A stretch of DNA of 64,000 bases from Rhodoferax_B ferrireducens_A (GTDB lineage Bacteria > Pseudomonadota > Gammaproteobacteria > Burkholderiales > Burkholderiaceae_C). The translations under genes were made by a program, and so were the position numbers. The DNA lies in assembly GCF_031458075.1 (NCBI RefSeq), contig NZ_JAVDXT010000001.1, positions 1,302,001-1,366,000 of the forward strand, in the 5' to 3' direction. A model generated the notes under the pieces. It saw only the letters and a list, made by a program, of their open reading frames with translations, was not told where the DNA came from and searched no databases. Positions 7,043 to 14,458 of the stretch are shown here, piece by piece (position 1 is the first letter of the stretch; every line of letters starts with the position of its first letter).

Positions 7043-8863
7043 TTAACGCGCCAGGGCGCGCCGTTTGGCAGCGATCAGGTTGCTTTGGATGTCGGCCAGC
7101 GCCATGTCGCGGTAGCGCTTGGGCAGCATGCTGCGCCGCGAGGTTTCGGATACGGCCAGCAGCTCCATGAATTCGATCATGTCGCGTTCCTGCGGCGGCA
7201 TGAAGTCTTGTGCGGCGGCGCTGAGCACGGTGGCGTTCAAGGGGCTGGCCTGGTTGCGCGCCAGCTCCACGGCCAGCAGGGCCAGGGCTTCCAGGTCGGC
7301 GTTCGAGTAACCGAGCAGTGTTTCGCAAAGCATGAGCAGCTCTTCGGTACTGGCAACGCAGGTTTCCCCGTAGCGCGACAGCACGGCCTGCAGCACCTGG
7401 GCGCGCTCGGCGGCCGAGTCGCAGTAGAAGAACGGGATCTTGCGGTCGAGCCGGCCGGGGCGCTTGATGTCGCTGTCCAGTTTGTCGGGCCGGTTGGTCA
7501 GCATCACGAACAAGACCTGACCGCGGTTCTCCGTCTCGGCCATGAATTCCTTGAGCCGGGCGATGACGCGCGAACTGGTGCCGTCGTCGCCGCCTTCGCC
7601 GCCGCCCGAGCCAAAGCTGCGGTCGCCTTCGTCGATGATGACGGCGATCGGCCCCATGGCTTTGACAGTGGCCAGCACGCGTTCCAGATTGGCCTCGGTC
7701 GAGCCCACCCACTTGGATCGAAAGTTCTTCAGCGCCACGGCGGACAAGCCGGCTTCCTTCAAGAACGCCTTGATGACGAAGGTCTTGCCCGAGCCCATGG
7801 GGCCCACGGCCAACAGGCCCATGGGGGTCAGGGTGGTTTCGCCGGCCTTGAGATTCTTGGCAATCGCCAGCAACTCATGCTTGATGTTTTCATGCCCGCC
7901 CACCGATGCCAGGCCATGCTTGGGTTCGATGAACTCGATCAGGCCCGCGCACTCTTTCTCGATCATTTCGCGCTTGCGGGCGTGGATGACTTTCAGCACT
8001 TCCTCGTTGGCATCGCCCACCGGCAAGGTTTTTTCGGGCTCGATGAGCTTGGTGATCTCGGCCGGTGTCATGCCCGCCGTGATGGTGGCCAGCGTGGTGG
8101 CGCGCTGTTCGGCATCGGCCGAGCCTTGCAGCAGCTGCAGTATCAGCGCGCGCCGCTGCGGCTCGCTCAGCCCATGGCCTTCGGAGCTGGCCATGATGCT
8201 GGCCAACTGCACGGTGCGCAGGCCGCCGGTGCGCTCGGAGAACAGGCTGACTTGCTGCGCGCTGAGCTTGGGCGCCAGAAACGCGATGACCTTGTGGCGC
8301 AAAGCCAGGTCGGGCATGGGGATTTCGATGGCCGCGACCTTGGGGTTGGACAGCAGGCCGGGGTTGATGGCGTTCAGCGATTCGGTAACCAGGATGGTGA
8401 TGTTGTCGCCAGTGGTCAGGCTCTTGTCCAGCGACCAGCGGTGGAATGCCAGGTAGATCTGCCGGTCCTGCTGCGCCATGAAGCTGGGGTCGCCGGCGGG
8501 CAGCAGCGCATCGGCATAGGGCACGATGACGGCAGTGGACTGCTCGGTGCGCATCTGGGTTTCCAGCGTGTGCAGGGCCGCCAGCAGCTCGGGGGCGTCG
8601 TCGCCGTGGGTGACGAGTCCGGGCAGACCGCTCAGGCTGCGGATGCCACGTTCCAGGCTGACCTCCACGACATGCTTCTTGGTGTCCTTGAACAGCTCGG
8701 CGACCAGGAAGGACTGCAGGTTGTGCAGCGTGTCGCCGACCAGGAAGTTGTCGAACACATTGCGGTACAGCACAAAGGTGGAAGCCTCCCCGGCCAGGTA
8801 CTTCTGTCTCAGGGTTTCGGCCCAGCGGGGCAGTGCGTTGCGGGTGGTGGAGGGGGCGGCCAT
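7043..8863 (-). CDS. Tandem AAA+ ATPase with a degenerate first module
   Basis: A 606-residue cytosolic ATPase. The second module is a classical AAA+ domain: Walker A GPMGSGKT at residues 354-361, a pore-loop-1-like KWVGST at 384-389, Walker B AVIIDEGD with Asp411-Glu412, sensor-1 Asn in LTNRPD, and arginine-finger region KRPGRLDRK. Residues about 40-250 look like a second AAA+ fold that has lost its Walker residues: VVEVSLERG where a P-loop would be, TAVIVPYAD where Walker B would be, and EIPMPDLALRHKVIAFL resembling the usual sensor/lid entry. It lies 19 bp after the PspA homologue. By analogy with PspF-PspA or Vps4-ESCRT-III it may remodel or regulate the PspA polymer (inference). No transcription-activator GAFTGA loop is present, so it is not PspF. 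Confidence 0.85.
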   Translation of the reverse strand: MAAPSTTRNALPRWAETLRQKYLAGEASTFVLYRNVFDNFLVGDTLHNLQSFLVAELFKDTKKHVVEVSLERGIRSLSGLPGLVTHGDDAPELLAALHTLETQMRTEQSTAVIVPYADALLPAGDPSFMAQQDRQIYLAFHRWSLDKSLTTGDNITILVTESLNAINPGLLSNPKVAAIEIPMPDLALRHKVIAFLAPKLSAQQVSLFSERTGGLRTVQLASIMASSEGHGLSEPQRRALILQLLQGSADAEQRATTLATITAGMTPAEITKLIEPEKTLPVGDANEEVLKVIHARKREMIEKECAGLIEFIEPKHGLASVGGHENIKHELLAIAKNLKAGETTLTPMGLLAVGPMGSGKTFVIKAFLKEAGLSAVALKNFRSKWVGSTEANLERVLATVKAMGPIAVIIDEGDRSFGSGGGEGGDDGTSSRVIARLKEFMAETENRGQVLFVMLTNRPDKLDSDIKRPGRLDRKIPFFYCDSAAERAQVLQAVLSRYGETCVASTEELLMLCETLLGYSNADLEALALLAVELARNQASPLNATVLSAAAQDFMPPQERDMIEFMELLAVSETSRRSMLPKRYRDMALADIQSNLIAAKRRALAR

Positions 8864-8882
8864 CGTGGGTGCTTGAGCGGGC

Positions 8883-9593
8883 TTACAGGTTTTTGGCGGG
8901 CGTGGCCTGGGCGGCGGCGCGGGCCTGCTTCATGGCGTCCAACTGTGCCTTGGCGGTGACGCTGGCACTGCTTTGGCGCAGCTTGTTCAGGCGTACGTCG
9001 AGGTCGGAGCTTTGCAGTTCCGATCCCAGGTTGGCCTGGGCGACCTGGCCCTTGATGTGGTCGCGCACCGCGCCCAGGGCCTGCACTTCGGCATCCACCG
9101 ACAGGCCATCCAGCTGGCCCTGGATCTTGATGCGCGCCTGGGCGCTGTGCATTTGCGCCAGCATCCGGTCTTTTTCGGCCTTGAGCTTGTCGATCTCGGA
9201 CTTCACCTGCATCAGCGAATCCTTGGCGTTGTCGGCGTCGGCAGTAGCCTGGGCGGCGTCTGCGCGCAGGTCGGTGAGGGCGGTGTCGAGTGCGTTCTTC
9301 TTCTGGATCAGCACCACGGCCAGGTCGTCCTGGTTGGTGGCCAGCGCGGTTTCCAGGTCGGCGCTGACGCTGGCCAACTCGCGTTCATGGGTTTCCAGCC
9401 GGGAGGTGATGTCCAGGCGGCGGGCGATGATGGCGCCGGTCGCCGCCTTCAGCTGGGTGTACTTCTGGATCATCGACGCGATCGCGTTCTGGTAGGCGAT
9501 CTCAGGGTGCTCTTTCTCGATGTCGGACACCCACAGGGAGATGAAGCCTGTCCACAGGTTGGACAGGCGGGCGAAGATTGCGTTGTTGGCCAT
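8883..9593 (-). CDS. pspA: PspA/IM30 (Vipp1) family membrane-stress protein
   Basis: A 236-residue, mostly coiled-coil protein. It begins with an amphipathic region (FARLSNLWTGFISLWVSDIE), then long charged helices from about residue 30 to 225 rich in K/E/Q heptads. PspA/Vipp1 proteins are bacterial ESCRT-III-like polymers that bind the cytoplasmic side of the inner membrane and limit leakage. E. coli PspA is slightly shorter (222 residues). No pspB or pspC lies nearby; the partners here are AAA+ and TerB-like proteins. Family identity rests on overall pattern, not on a catalytic motif. Confidence 0.82.
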   Translation of the reverse strand: MANNAIFARLSNLWTGFISLWVSDIEKEHPEIAYQNAIASMIQKYTQLKAATGAIIARRLDITSRLETHERELASVSADLETALATNQDDLAVVLIQKKNALDTALTDLRADAAQATADADNAKDSLMQVKSEIDKLKAEKDRMLAQMHSAQARIKIQGQLDGLSVDAEVQALGAVRDHIKGQVAQANLGSELQSSDLDVRLNKLRQSSASVTAKAQLDAMKQARAAAQATPAKNL

Positions 9594-9650
9594 GAAGTTC
9601 TCCAGGTTGAATCGGTAAGGTAAATAGGGGGGACGGAGCGTGGTGGCGGC

Positions 9651-10514
9651 TCAGGCTTTGAGCGCGCGCGCTTGGGGCTTGGTGGCAGTGGTGGCGCGGG
9701 AGGCTGCATTGCCCGTCGGCATGGGCTCAAAGTCCAGCGCACCTGGTAACTCGAACTCGGCAGCCACCTCCTCGGCAATGCGCAGGCGCGCCAAGGAGTC
9801 TTCCAGCTTGCTGCCCATCTCGGACGAATAGGGCGAGGTGATCACCAGTTGGTACACCTCTTCCATTTTGTCGGGCATGGAGATCAGCGTGGCCTCCAGT
9901 GCGCTGCGCCGTACCGCCAGGCGGCGCGAGCGCTGCATGGATTCGGTGTATTGCGCCATGGCGCTACGCAGCTGGCGGGCTTCGTCTTCGGGCAACTGGG
10001 TGTTTTGCAGCTGGGCCTGGATTTCGGCAATGCGCCTGGCGAGCACCTCTTCGCTGGCGCCGTCCTTGCGCTGCCTGAGCGACAGATGGACCACGCACAG
10101 GCCGAGGTAGTCCACCGTCAGGTCTTCCAGCTTCTCTACATCCTGGCGCGTGAGGGTGGTGCGTACGTCACCGGCGGTTTGGTACAGGGCTTGCACGCGG
10201 CTGCACATATGCCGGTAGGTGGCCAGCCCGTTTTTATCGCCGTAGGTGTTCAGCTCGGCCATCAGCCGGGCTTGCCGCTGGTCGCGGGCCTGGCGGTGTT
10301 CTTCGCGGTCCACCCAGTTGCGAAACGATGGCAGGCTGGGTATGGCCAACGCGGCCAGCGCCTCGGTGCCCAAGGCCACCACACCCACCAAGCCCAAACC
10401 TGCCCAGCCCATGGGCAGGGACGCAAATATGGCGGCGCAACCGGCTGCCAGCAATGCGGTGAGGTTGGTGGGGTGCTTCAGAAAAGCACCCAGGTAGTTG
10501 GGCTTGGGGGTCAC
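9651..10514 (-). CDS. Membrane-anchored coiled-coil protein of the PspA operon
   Basis: A 287-residue protein I cannot assign to a named family. Two hydrophobic segments (about residues 17-33 and 37-57) form a hairpin anchor near the N-terminus. A long charged, probably cytoplasmic helical region follows (about 65-250) with no Cys-rich or catalytic motif. Placed between the PspA homologue and the exported fusion binding protein, it is well suited to link the periplasmic and cytoplasmic parts (inference). The gene starts 21 bp after the stop of the fusion protein gene. Confidence 0.75.
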   Translation of the reverse strand: MTPKPNYLGAFLKHPTNLTALLAAGCAAIFASLPMGWAGLGLVGVVALGTEALAALAIPSLPSFRNWVDREEHRQARDQRQARLMAELNTYGDKNGLATYRHMCSRVQALYQTAGDVRTTLTRQDVEKLEDLTVDYLGLCVVHLSLRQRKDGASEEVLARRIAEIQAQLQNTQLPEDEARQLRSAMAQYTESMQRSRRLAVRRSALEATLISMPDKMEEVYQLVITSPYSSEMGSKLEDSLARLRIAEEVAAEFELPGALDFEPMPTGNAASRATTATKPQARALKA

Positions 10515-10535
10515 GGGTGCACGGTGGGTTGGGCG

Positions 10536-12119
10536 TTACTTGGCGAACTTGGCCCAGATGCGCGCGATCTCCTGCTGGTCTTGCTCCGACAGAATCGGGA
10601 TCGGCAAGGACCGGCTCAGCGACGCGGTGCTGGGCACGACGGCGGGGTTGGATTTGACGCTGTCGCTCATGAACTCGCCGGCCTTGGAATTGGCGTTGGC
10701 GTAGCCCACGGTGTTGGAGATTTTGGCGATGACCTGGGGGCGCATCAGGTAGTCGATCAGCAGATGGGCTTCGCGCTTGTTCCTGGCATTGGCGGGCACG
10801 GCCATGGCGTCGATGGCGAGCAGGCCGCCATCGGCCGGCACCCGGTATTCGACCGCGCCACGGGCCTTGGCCTGGGCTTGCACCGCGTCACCCGAGAAGC
10901 CGATGGCGACGCAAATCTTGCCCGTGGCGAGCGCATCGATGTACTGGTCGGTAGGGATCACTTTGACGATGCCCGCCAGCCGGTCCAGCACCTGGGCGGC
11001 AGCCGCGGTGGAGGCCTTGCCGTCCCATTTGCGCTGGCCGCCGGCCATGGCCGCCAGGGGCACCACATCGCTGGCCGAGTCGACCACGCCGATGCCGCAG
11101 GACTGGAAGCGTTTGGCGACTTCAGGGTCGAACACATTGGTCAGCGAATCCATGTCGCGACCGGGGTAGGCGCGGGCGGTGAGCTTGGGGTTCCAGGCAA
11201 TGCCGACCGTATACCACATGTAGGGCAGGCTGTAGGCGCCGTCCTTGTCCCAGGCGCGCAGGGTGGCGTCGACCCGGGGGTCGATGTTGCCCAGGTTTTT
11301 CAGGCTGGCTTTGTCCAGCTTGCCGAGCAGGCCTTTGGCGGCCATGGCGGGCACGGCGTTGGCCGTGGGGAACACCACGTCGTACGGCGTGCCGCCGCTG
11401 CGCAGCTTGGTTTGCAGGTCGTCGTTGCTGGAGAAAATATCGTAGACCACACGGATCTTGGTTTCCTTCTCGAAGTCCTGCAGCACGCTGGGTTCGATGT
11501 AGTCAGGCCAGTTGAGCACCCGCACCGTGTCTTTGGCACTGGCGCCCACGCCGTTCACGGCGCGGCGCAGGTTCATCAGCACCGTGGCGGTGATCAGGCC
11601 GTCGACCGACACCGCCTGCGACTCCTGGAAGGCTTCGGTGGCGACCTGGGTTTGCGGGCCGAAGGTGCCATCCAATGGACCGGCGTTGAAGCCCAGCTTG
11701 CCCAGCAGGATTTGCGCTTCGCGCAGCCCGGCCGCGTCCACCAGCTTTTCGCGGCCCTTGTAGTTGCCGCTCGACCAGTTCTGGGTTTGCCAGATCACCT
11801 TGCGGATGGCATTCAGCAGGGCGTCCGTCACCTGGTTGGCCGGTGCGAGCCCTTGCTGTTGCGAGAACGCGCGGATGGCTTCCAGCGTGGCCGGTGTGAG
11901 GTTGCCGCTGGGCGTTTCGCGGAACAGGCCCATGCGTGCCAGCAAGCGCTGGGCGGTTTCCACCTTGGCGTTGCGGTTGCCGCTGTTGGCGGTGCTGGGC
12001 GCCGGGGCGTCCGCCTTCGGTCCGTCGGTGCCAAACACAAAACCTTGTGCCATGGCGGCACTCCCCATCCAGCCGCTGGTACAAAGCGCTGCGACGAGGG
12101 CAACTGTGCGAATTTTCAT
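10536..12119 (-). CDS. Exported fusion: two peptidoglycan-binding domains plus PotD/PotF-like solute-binding protein
   Basis: A 527-residue periplasmic protein with a signal peptide (cleavage near SAAMA-QG). Residues about 48-105 and 120-180 are two PG_binding_1-like repeats: AQRLLARMGLFRE with a TLEAIRAFSQQQGL core, then AQILLGKLGFNAGPLDGTFG. From about residue 190 to the end it is a polyamine-type binding protein: VRVLNWPDYIEPSVLQDFEK, FSSNDDLQTKLRSGG, YDVVFPTANAVPAM, and LIDYLMRPQVIAKISN. PotD/PotF proteins normally lack wall-binding modules, and no permease or ATPase is encoded nearby. The combination suggests a ligand sensor fixed to the cell wall and not a transporter subunit (inference). 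The ligand could be putrescine, spermidine or something else. Confidence 0.88.
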   Translation of the reverse strand: MKIRTVALVAALCTSGWMGSAAMAQGFVFGTDGPKADAPAPSTANSGNRNAKVETAQRLLARMGLFRETPSGNLTPATLEAIRAFSQQQGLAPANQVTDALLNAIRKVIWQTQNWSSGNYKGREKLVDAAGLREAQILLGKLGFNAGPLDGTFGPQTQVATEAFQESQAVSVDGLITATVLMNLRRAVNGVGASAKDTVRVLNWPDYIEPSVLQDFEKETKIRVVYDIFSSNDDLQTKLRSGGTPYDVVFPTANAVPAMAAKGLLGKLDKASLKNLGNIDPRVDATLRAWDKDGAYSLPYMWYTVGIAWNPKLTARAYPGRDMDSLTNVFDPEVAKRFQSCGIGVVDSASDVVPLAAMAGGQRKWDGKASTAAAAQVLDRLAGIVKVIPTDQYIDALATGKICVAIGFSGDAVQAQAKARGAVEYRVPADGGLLAIDAMAVPANARNKREAHLLIDYLMRPQVIAKISNTVGYANANSKAGEFMSDSVKSNPAVVPSTASLSRSLPIPILSEQDQQEIARIWAKFAK

Positions 12120-12181
12120 GGAGTCAGTCCTGGTAAGTCGAGAAGAATACTAACTAATCACCGCCCCCGTGCAAGCAGAAC

Positions 12182-12284
12182 GCACCCCTTCCAGAAACAC
12201 CGCAGAACTGGCTCTGCCAGGCTGCAGGTGTTGCCCCCTGCAAGGGGGTGGGCGAAAGATGCGAAGCACTGCAGCCTGGGGGTG
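12182..12284. repeat. Dispersed family B repeat, copy B1
   Basis: About 100 bp containing GCCCCCTGCAAGGGGGTGG and a terminal CAGCCTGGGGGTG. It shares this layout with 45975-46095 and, inverted, 49281-49373. It fills the gap between the fusion binding-protein start and the end of the next upstream gene. Confidence 0.75.
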
Positions 12285-12287
12285 AGC

Positions 12288-12779
12288 TCAATTCGATGCG
12301 AAGCAGATACTGCCGCGCGACTGGGCCAGCTGGAACAGGGCCGCGGCTTTGTCCTGGCTGGCGGTAATGCCGCCCTGGCCTTTGATGGTCATTTCGCCCA
12401 GCAGGCAGGCGGCGCTGCCATCCCCACCTTGCACGGCCTGCTCCAGGTGCGTACGGGCCTGGGCGTAGTCGCCGCTGGCCAGCAGCTTGCGCCCGGCCTC
12501 GGCGTGGTTGGCGGGTGTGAGTGCCGAGATGGGGGCATTGTTGGCCGCCGGTGCGGCTGGCGGTGGCGTCGGTACGGCAGGTACTGGCACGGCCACCTGC
12601 GGCTCGGTCATATTGGGCGCTTGGGATTGTGCGGGTGCGGTGGAGATCGATGGCGATTCAGCCGGGGCTTGCTTCTCGGCCAGCCATTCCTTGAGGCCCA
12701 GGTGCCATACGGCCGAGGCCATGGCGCCCACGATGGCCAAGCCGATCAGGCCCTTGGAGAGAGGGGTCAAACTTGCCAT
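12288..12779 (-). CDS. Single-TM protein with a TPR/Sel1-like periplasmic domain
   Basis: A 163-residue protein of unknown function. One TM helix near residues 8-25 (LIGLAIVGAMASAVWHLGL) is followed by a Pro/Ala-rich linker (about 40-85) and a short helical repeat region (HAEAGRKLLASGDYAQARTH, then AACLLGEMTIKGQGG) resembling TPR/Sel1 repeats. The ATG at 12779 is chosen because it places the TM helix near the N-terminus; it lies 4 bp after the stop of the preceding gene. Likely anchored in the inner membrane with the repeats outside. Probable second gene of the PspA operon. Confidence 0.72.
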   Translation of the reverse strand: MASLTPLSKGLIGLAIVGAMASAVWHLGLKEWLAEKQAPAESPSISTAPAQSQAPNMTEPQVAVPVPAVPTPPPAAPAANNAPISALTPANHAEAGRKLLASGDYAQARTHLEQAVQGGDGSAACLLGEMTIKGQGGITASQDKAAALFQLAQSRGSICFASN

Positions 12780-12783
12780 CGGC

Positions 12784-13449
12784 TTATTCCTGTAGGGTGC
12801 TGGTGGATGCGGTAGCGGCGCCAAACTGCGCCGAAAGGCTTTGCAGGCGCTGGCTGCGTTGGGTGATTTCGGCCAGCGTGCGCTGCGTCTGCTCGCTGGC
12901 GGCTTTGAGCCTGGCTTCAACGCTTGCCGCTTCCTGTGCGCCACGGGTCAGCTCGCGGGCCACCAGGGCTTCCAGCTCGGTGATCTGTTTGCGGATGTCG
13001 CCCACCACCTGCTCCTGGCGGGCGGTGGCGGCGGTCAGCTGGGCCTGGGTTTCGTGTTCCAGAGACTGCAGGTTTGCCTGCAGCTGTTCTGCATAGGCTG
13101 CGAGGGCTTGGGTCTTGGCTGCGGCGTCGCTCAGTGGGTCTTCGATGGACCAGGACTCGTCGGCCGCATCCATGGCTTGGATGGCCATCAGGCGCGTGGC
13201 CGGGTCCATGGCGCTGAGCCCGTCGACCAGGCGCAGCAGCCGCTCCGCCGGGTACAGGGCGGGGGCGATGCCGGCGTTGGCGTAGATGGTGTCGGTATCC
13301 AGTGTGCCAGGCCCGGTTTCGATCGGCAATGCGGTGGGAGCCGGGGGCTGGGTTACAACAGCAGGCTCGGCGATGGCAGGGATGGAGTCGCTGGGCGGGT
13401 CGTTCTTGACCAAGCCGGCTTTCTCCAGAAAATTCAGCATTCCCTTCAT
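12784..13449 (-). CDS. Coiled-coil hypothetical protein, first gene of the PspA operon
   Basis: A 221-residue protein not recognised as a known family. It starts MKGMLNFLEKAGLVK. Two Pro-rich stretches in the first 60 residues are followed by a helical core, with a long coiled coil from about residue 110 to 210 (repeated Q/E/A heptads). It has no signal peptide or TM segment, so it is probably cytoplasmic. The ATG at 13449 is preceded by GGGTGGAG, a good ribosome site. It lies at the head of seven closely spaced minus-strand genes. A scaffold for the PspA homologue or the AAA+ protein is possible but unproven. Confidence 0.7.
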   Translation of the reverse strand: MKGMLNFLEKAGLVKNDPPSDSIPAIAEPAVVTQPPAPTALPIETGPGTLDTDTIYANAGIAPALYPAERLLRLVDGLSAMDPATRLMAIQAMDAADESWSIEDPLSDAAAKTQALAAYAEQLQANLQSLEHETQAQLTAATARQEQVVGDIRKQITELEALVARELTRGAQEAASVEARLKAASEQTQRTLAEITQRSQRLQSLSAQFGAATASTSTLQE

Positions 13450-13996
13450 CGCGTGTTCTCCACCCTGTGTTGCATGCCATACCTGCCTGCGACAGCCATT
13501 CCACCGCAGTGCCGCTCCTGTGAGCGCGCACCAGTTTAATGCCAATAGTGGGGGCTTTCTGGCGCTGAAGATGGTGGAGTGCGGCGGGGTTTTCAATACC
13601 CTTGTGGACGGAACGGTCGCTTTGTTTGCGCTTCTGGCCCCGGCTGGCGTAGGCCGCGCCCAGCAGGGCCACGGTGCAAGTCAACAGCGCCACCATGCCA
13701 CCCCAGAACCAGTAGGGCAGCCACAGCGGTACCGCAACCATATGCAATACAAAGCTGGCTGCCGTATCCGGCAGTGTCTTGGCCGCCAGGCCCAAGCCCA
13801 CCGCGGCGGCCAGCAAGAATGCGATGCCTCGACATCCTGTCGCCAACCCCGCCCATGGCAGAGCGGGTGCAGCGCCTAAACTTTCGCGATAGAAAAGATG
13901 GCAAGCGCTGGGAAGGATGGTTTGCCGGGCTGGACAAAACGCCCGGCGTGAAGCGCACTGAACCTGCAACAAACCTCGTGAATGAAGCAGGGGATA
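13450..13996 (-). other. Gap of 547 bp with a hydrophobic minus-strand reading frame, possibly a decayed membrane-protein gene
   Basis: Within 13640-13870 one minus-strand frame encodes two convincing hydrophobic segments (GIAFLLAAAVGLGLAAKTL and GGMVALLTCTVALLGAAYAS), then a basic stretch (RGQKRKQSDR). The frame has no stop until deep inside the next gene, so as an intact gene it would overlap that gene by more than 500 bp. I think it is either a frameshifted remnant or a short gene whose end I cannot define. The promoter of the PspA operon should also lie in this gap; I see no clear consensus. Confidence 0.3.
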
Positions 13997-14458
13997 TTAG
14001 GCCGCATTCTCGCTACGTCCCTGCACTTCACGACGCCTCAGGAAGTGCGCTGCAACCCCTGCGCCGAATGCTCCGGTTAGCGCACCGAAAACGCTGAGTT
14101 CTGGCGAGAACGGGCGGTCTGCGCTGCCGACTACAGCCGGCAGGATGTACATGATTGCAGCACCAACCAGCGCCCCCAGGACGGAGGCCGACTGTTGTGG
14201 CCTTGGTAGGCGGCAGGTGAACGCAAATAGTACTGGCCCCAGACAGAGACTGGTGGGGACCGCGATGAAGCCCGAAAACAGCCAGATTGCCGGACTTGCA
14301 AAGAGCACATCGACGGGATTGATCCAGAAGCCACTCGGTGCGACCAGTTCGGCCATGAACCAGAACGCCGGTGCCGCAAGTGCTGCTGCCACTCCGCCGA
14401 GAAGAGACGCCTTGATCCGCGCCAGCAAAGCGCGGTTGCCATGTTCATCGTGCATCAC
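13997..14458 (-). CDS. Small multi-pass membrane protein
   Basis: A 153-residue hypothetical protein with four predicted hydrophobic segments: about residues 18-40, 48-70, 90-112 and 122-142 (including FGALTGAFGAGVAAHFL). The C-terminus is charged. The start overlaps the 3' end of the TPR gene by 14 bp, so translation is probably coupled. I recognise no functional motif. Confidence 0.68.
   Translation of the reverse strand: MMHDEHGNRALLARIKASLLGGVAAALAAPAFWFMAELVAPSGFWINPVDVLFASPAIWLFSGFIAVPTSLCLGPVLFAFTCRLPRPQQSASVLGALVGAAIMYILPAVVGSADRPFSPELSVFGALTGAFGAGVAAHFLRRREVQGRSENAA

Noticed and set aside
9849..12815. A 988-codon open plus-strand frame
   Set aside because: It is antisense to the PspA-operon genes. 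Its composition (runs of Gly, His, Gln, Val) is typical of the complement of GC-rich coding DNA and it has no recognisable domain.
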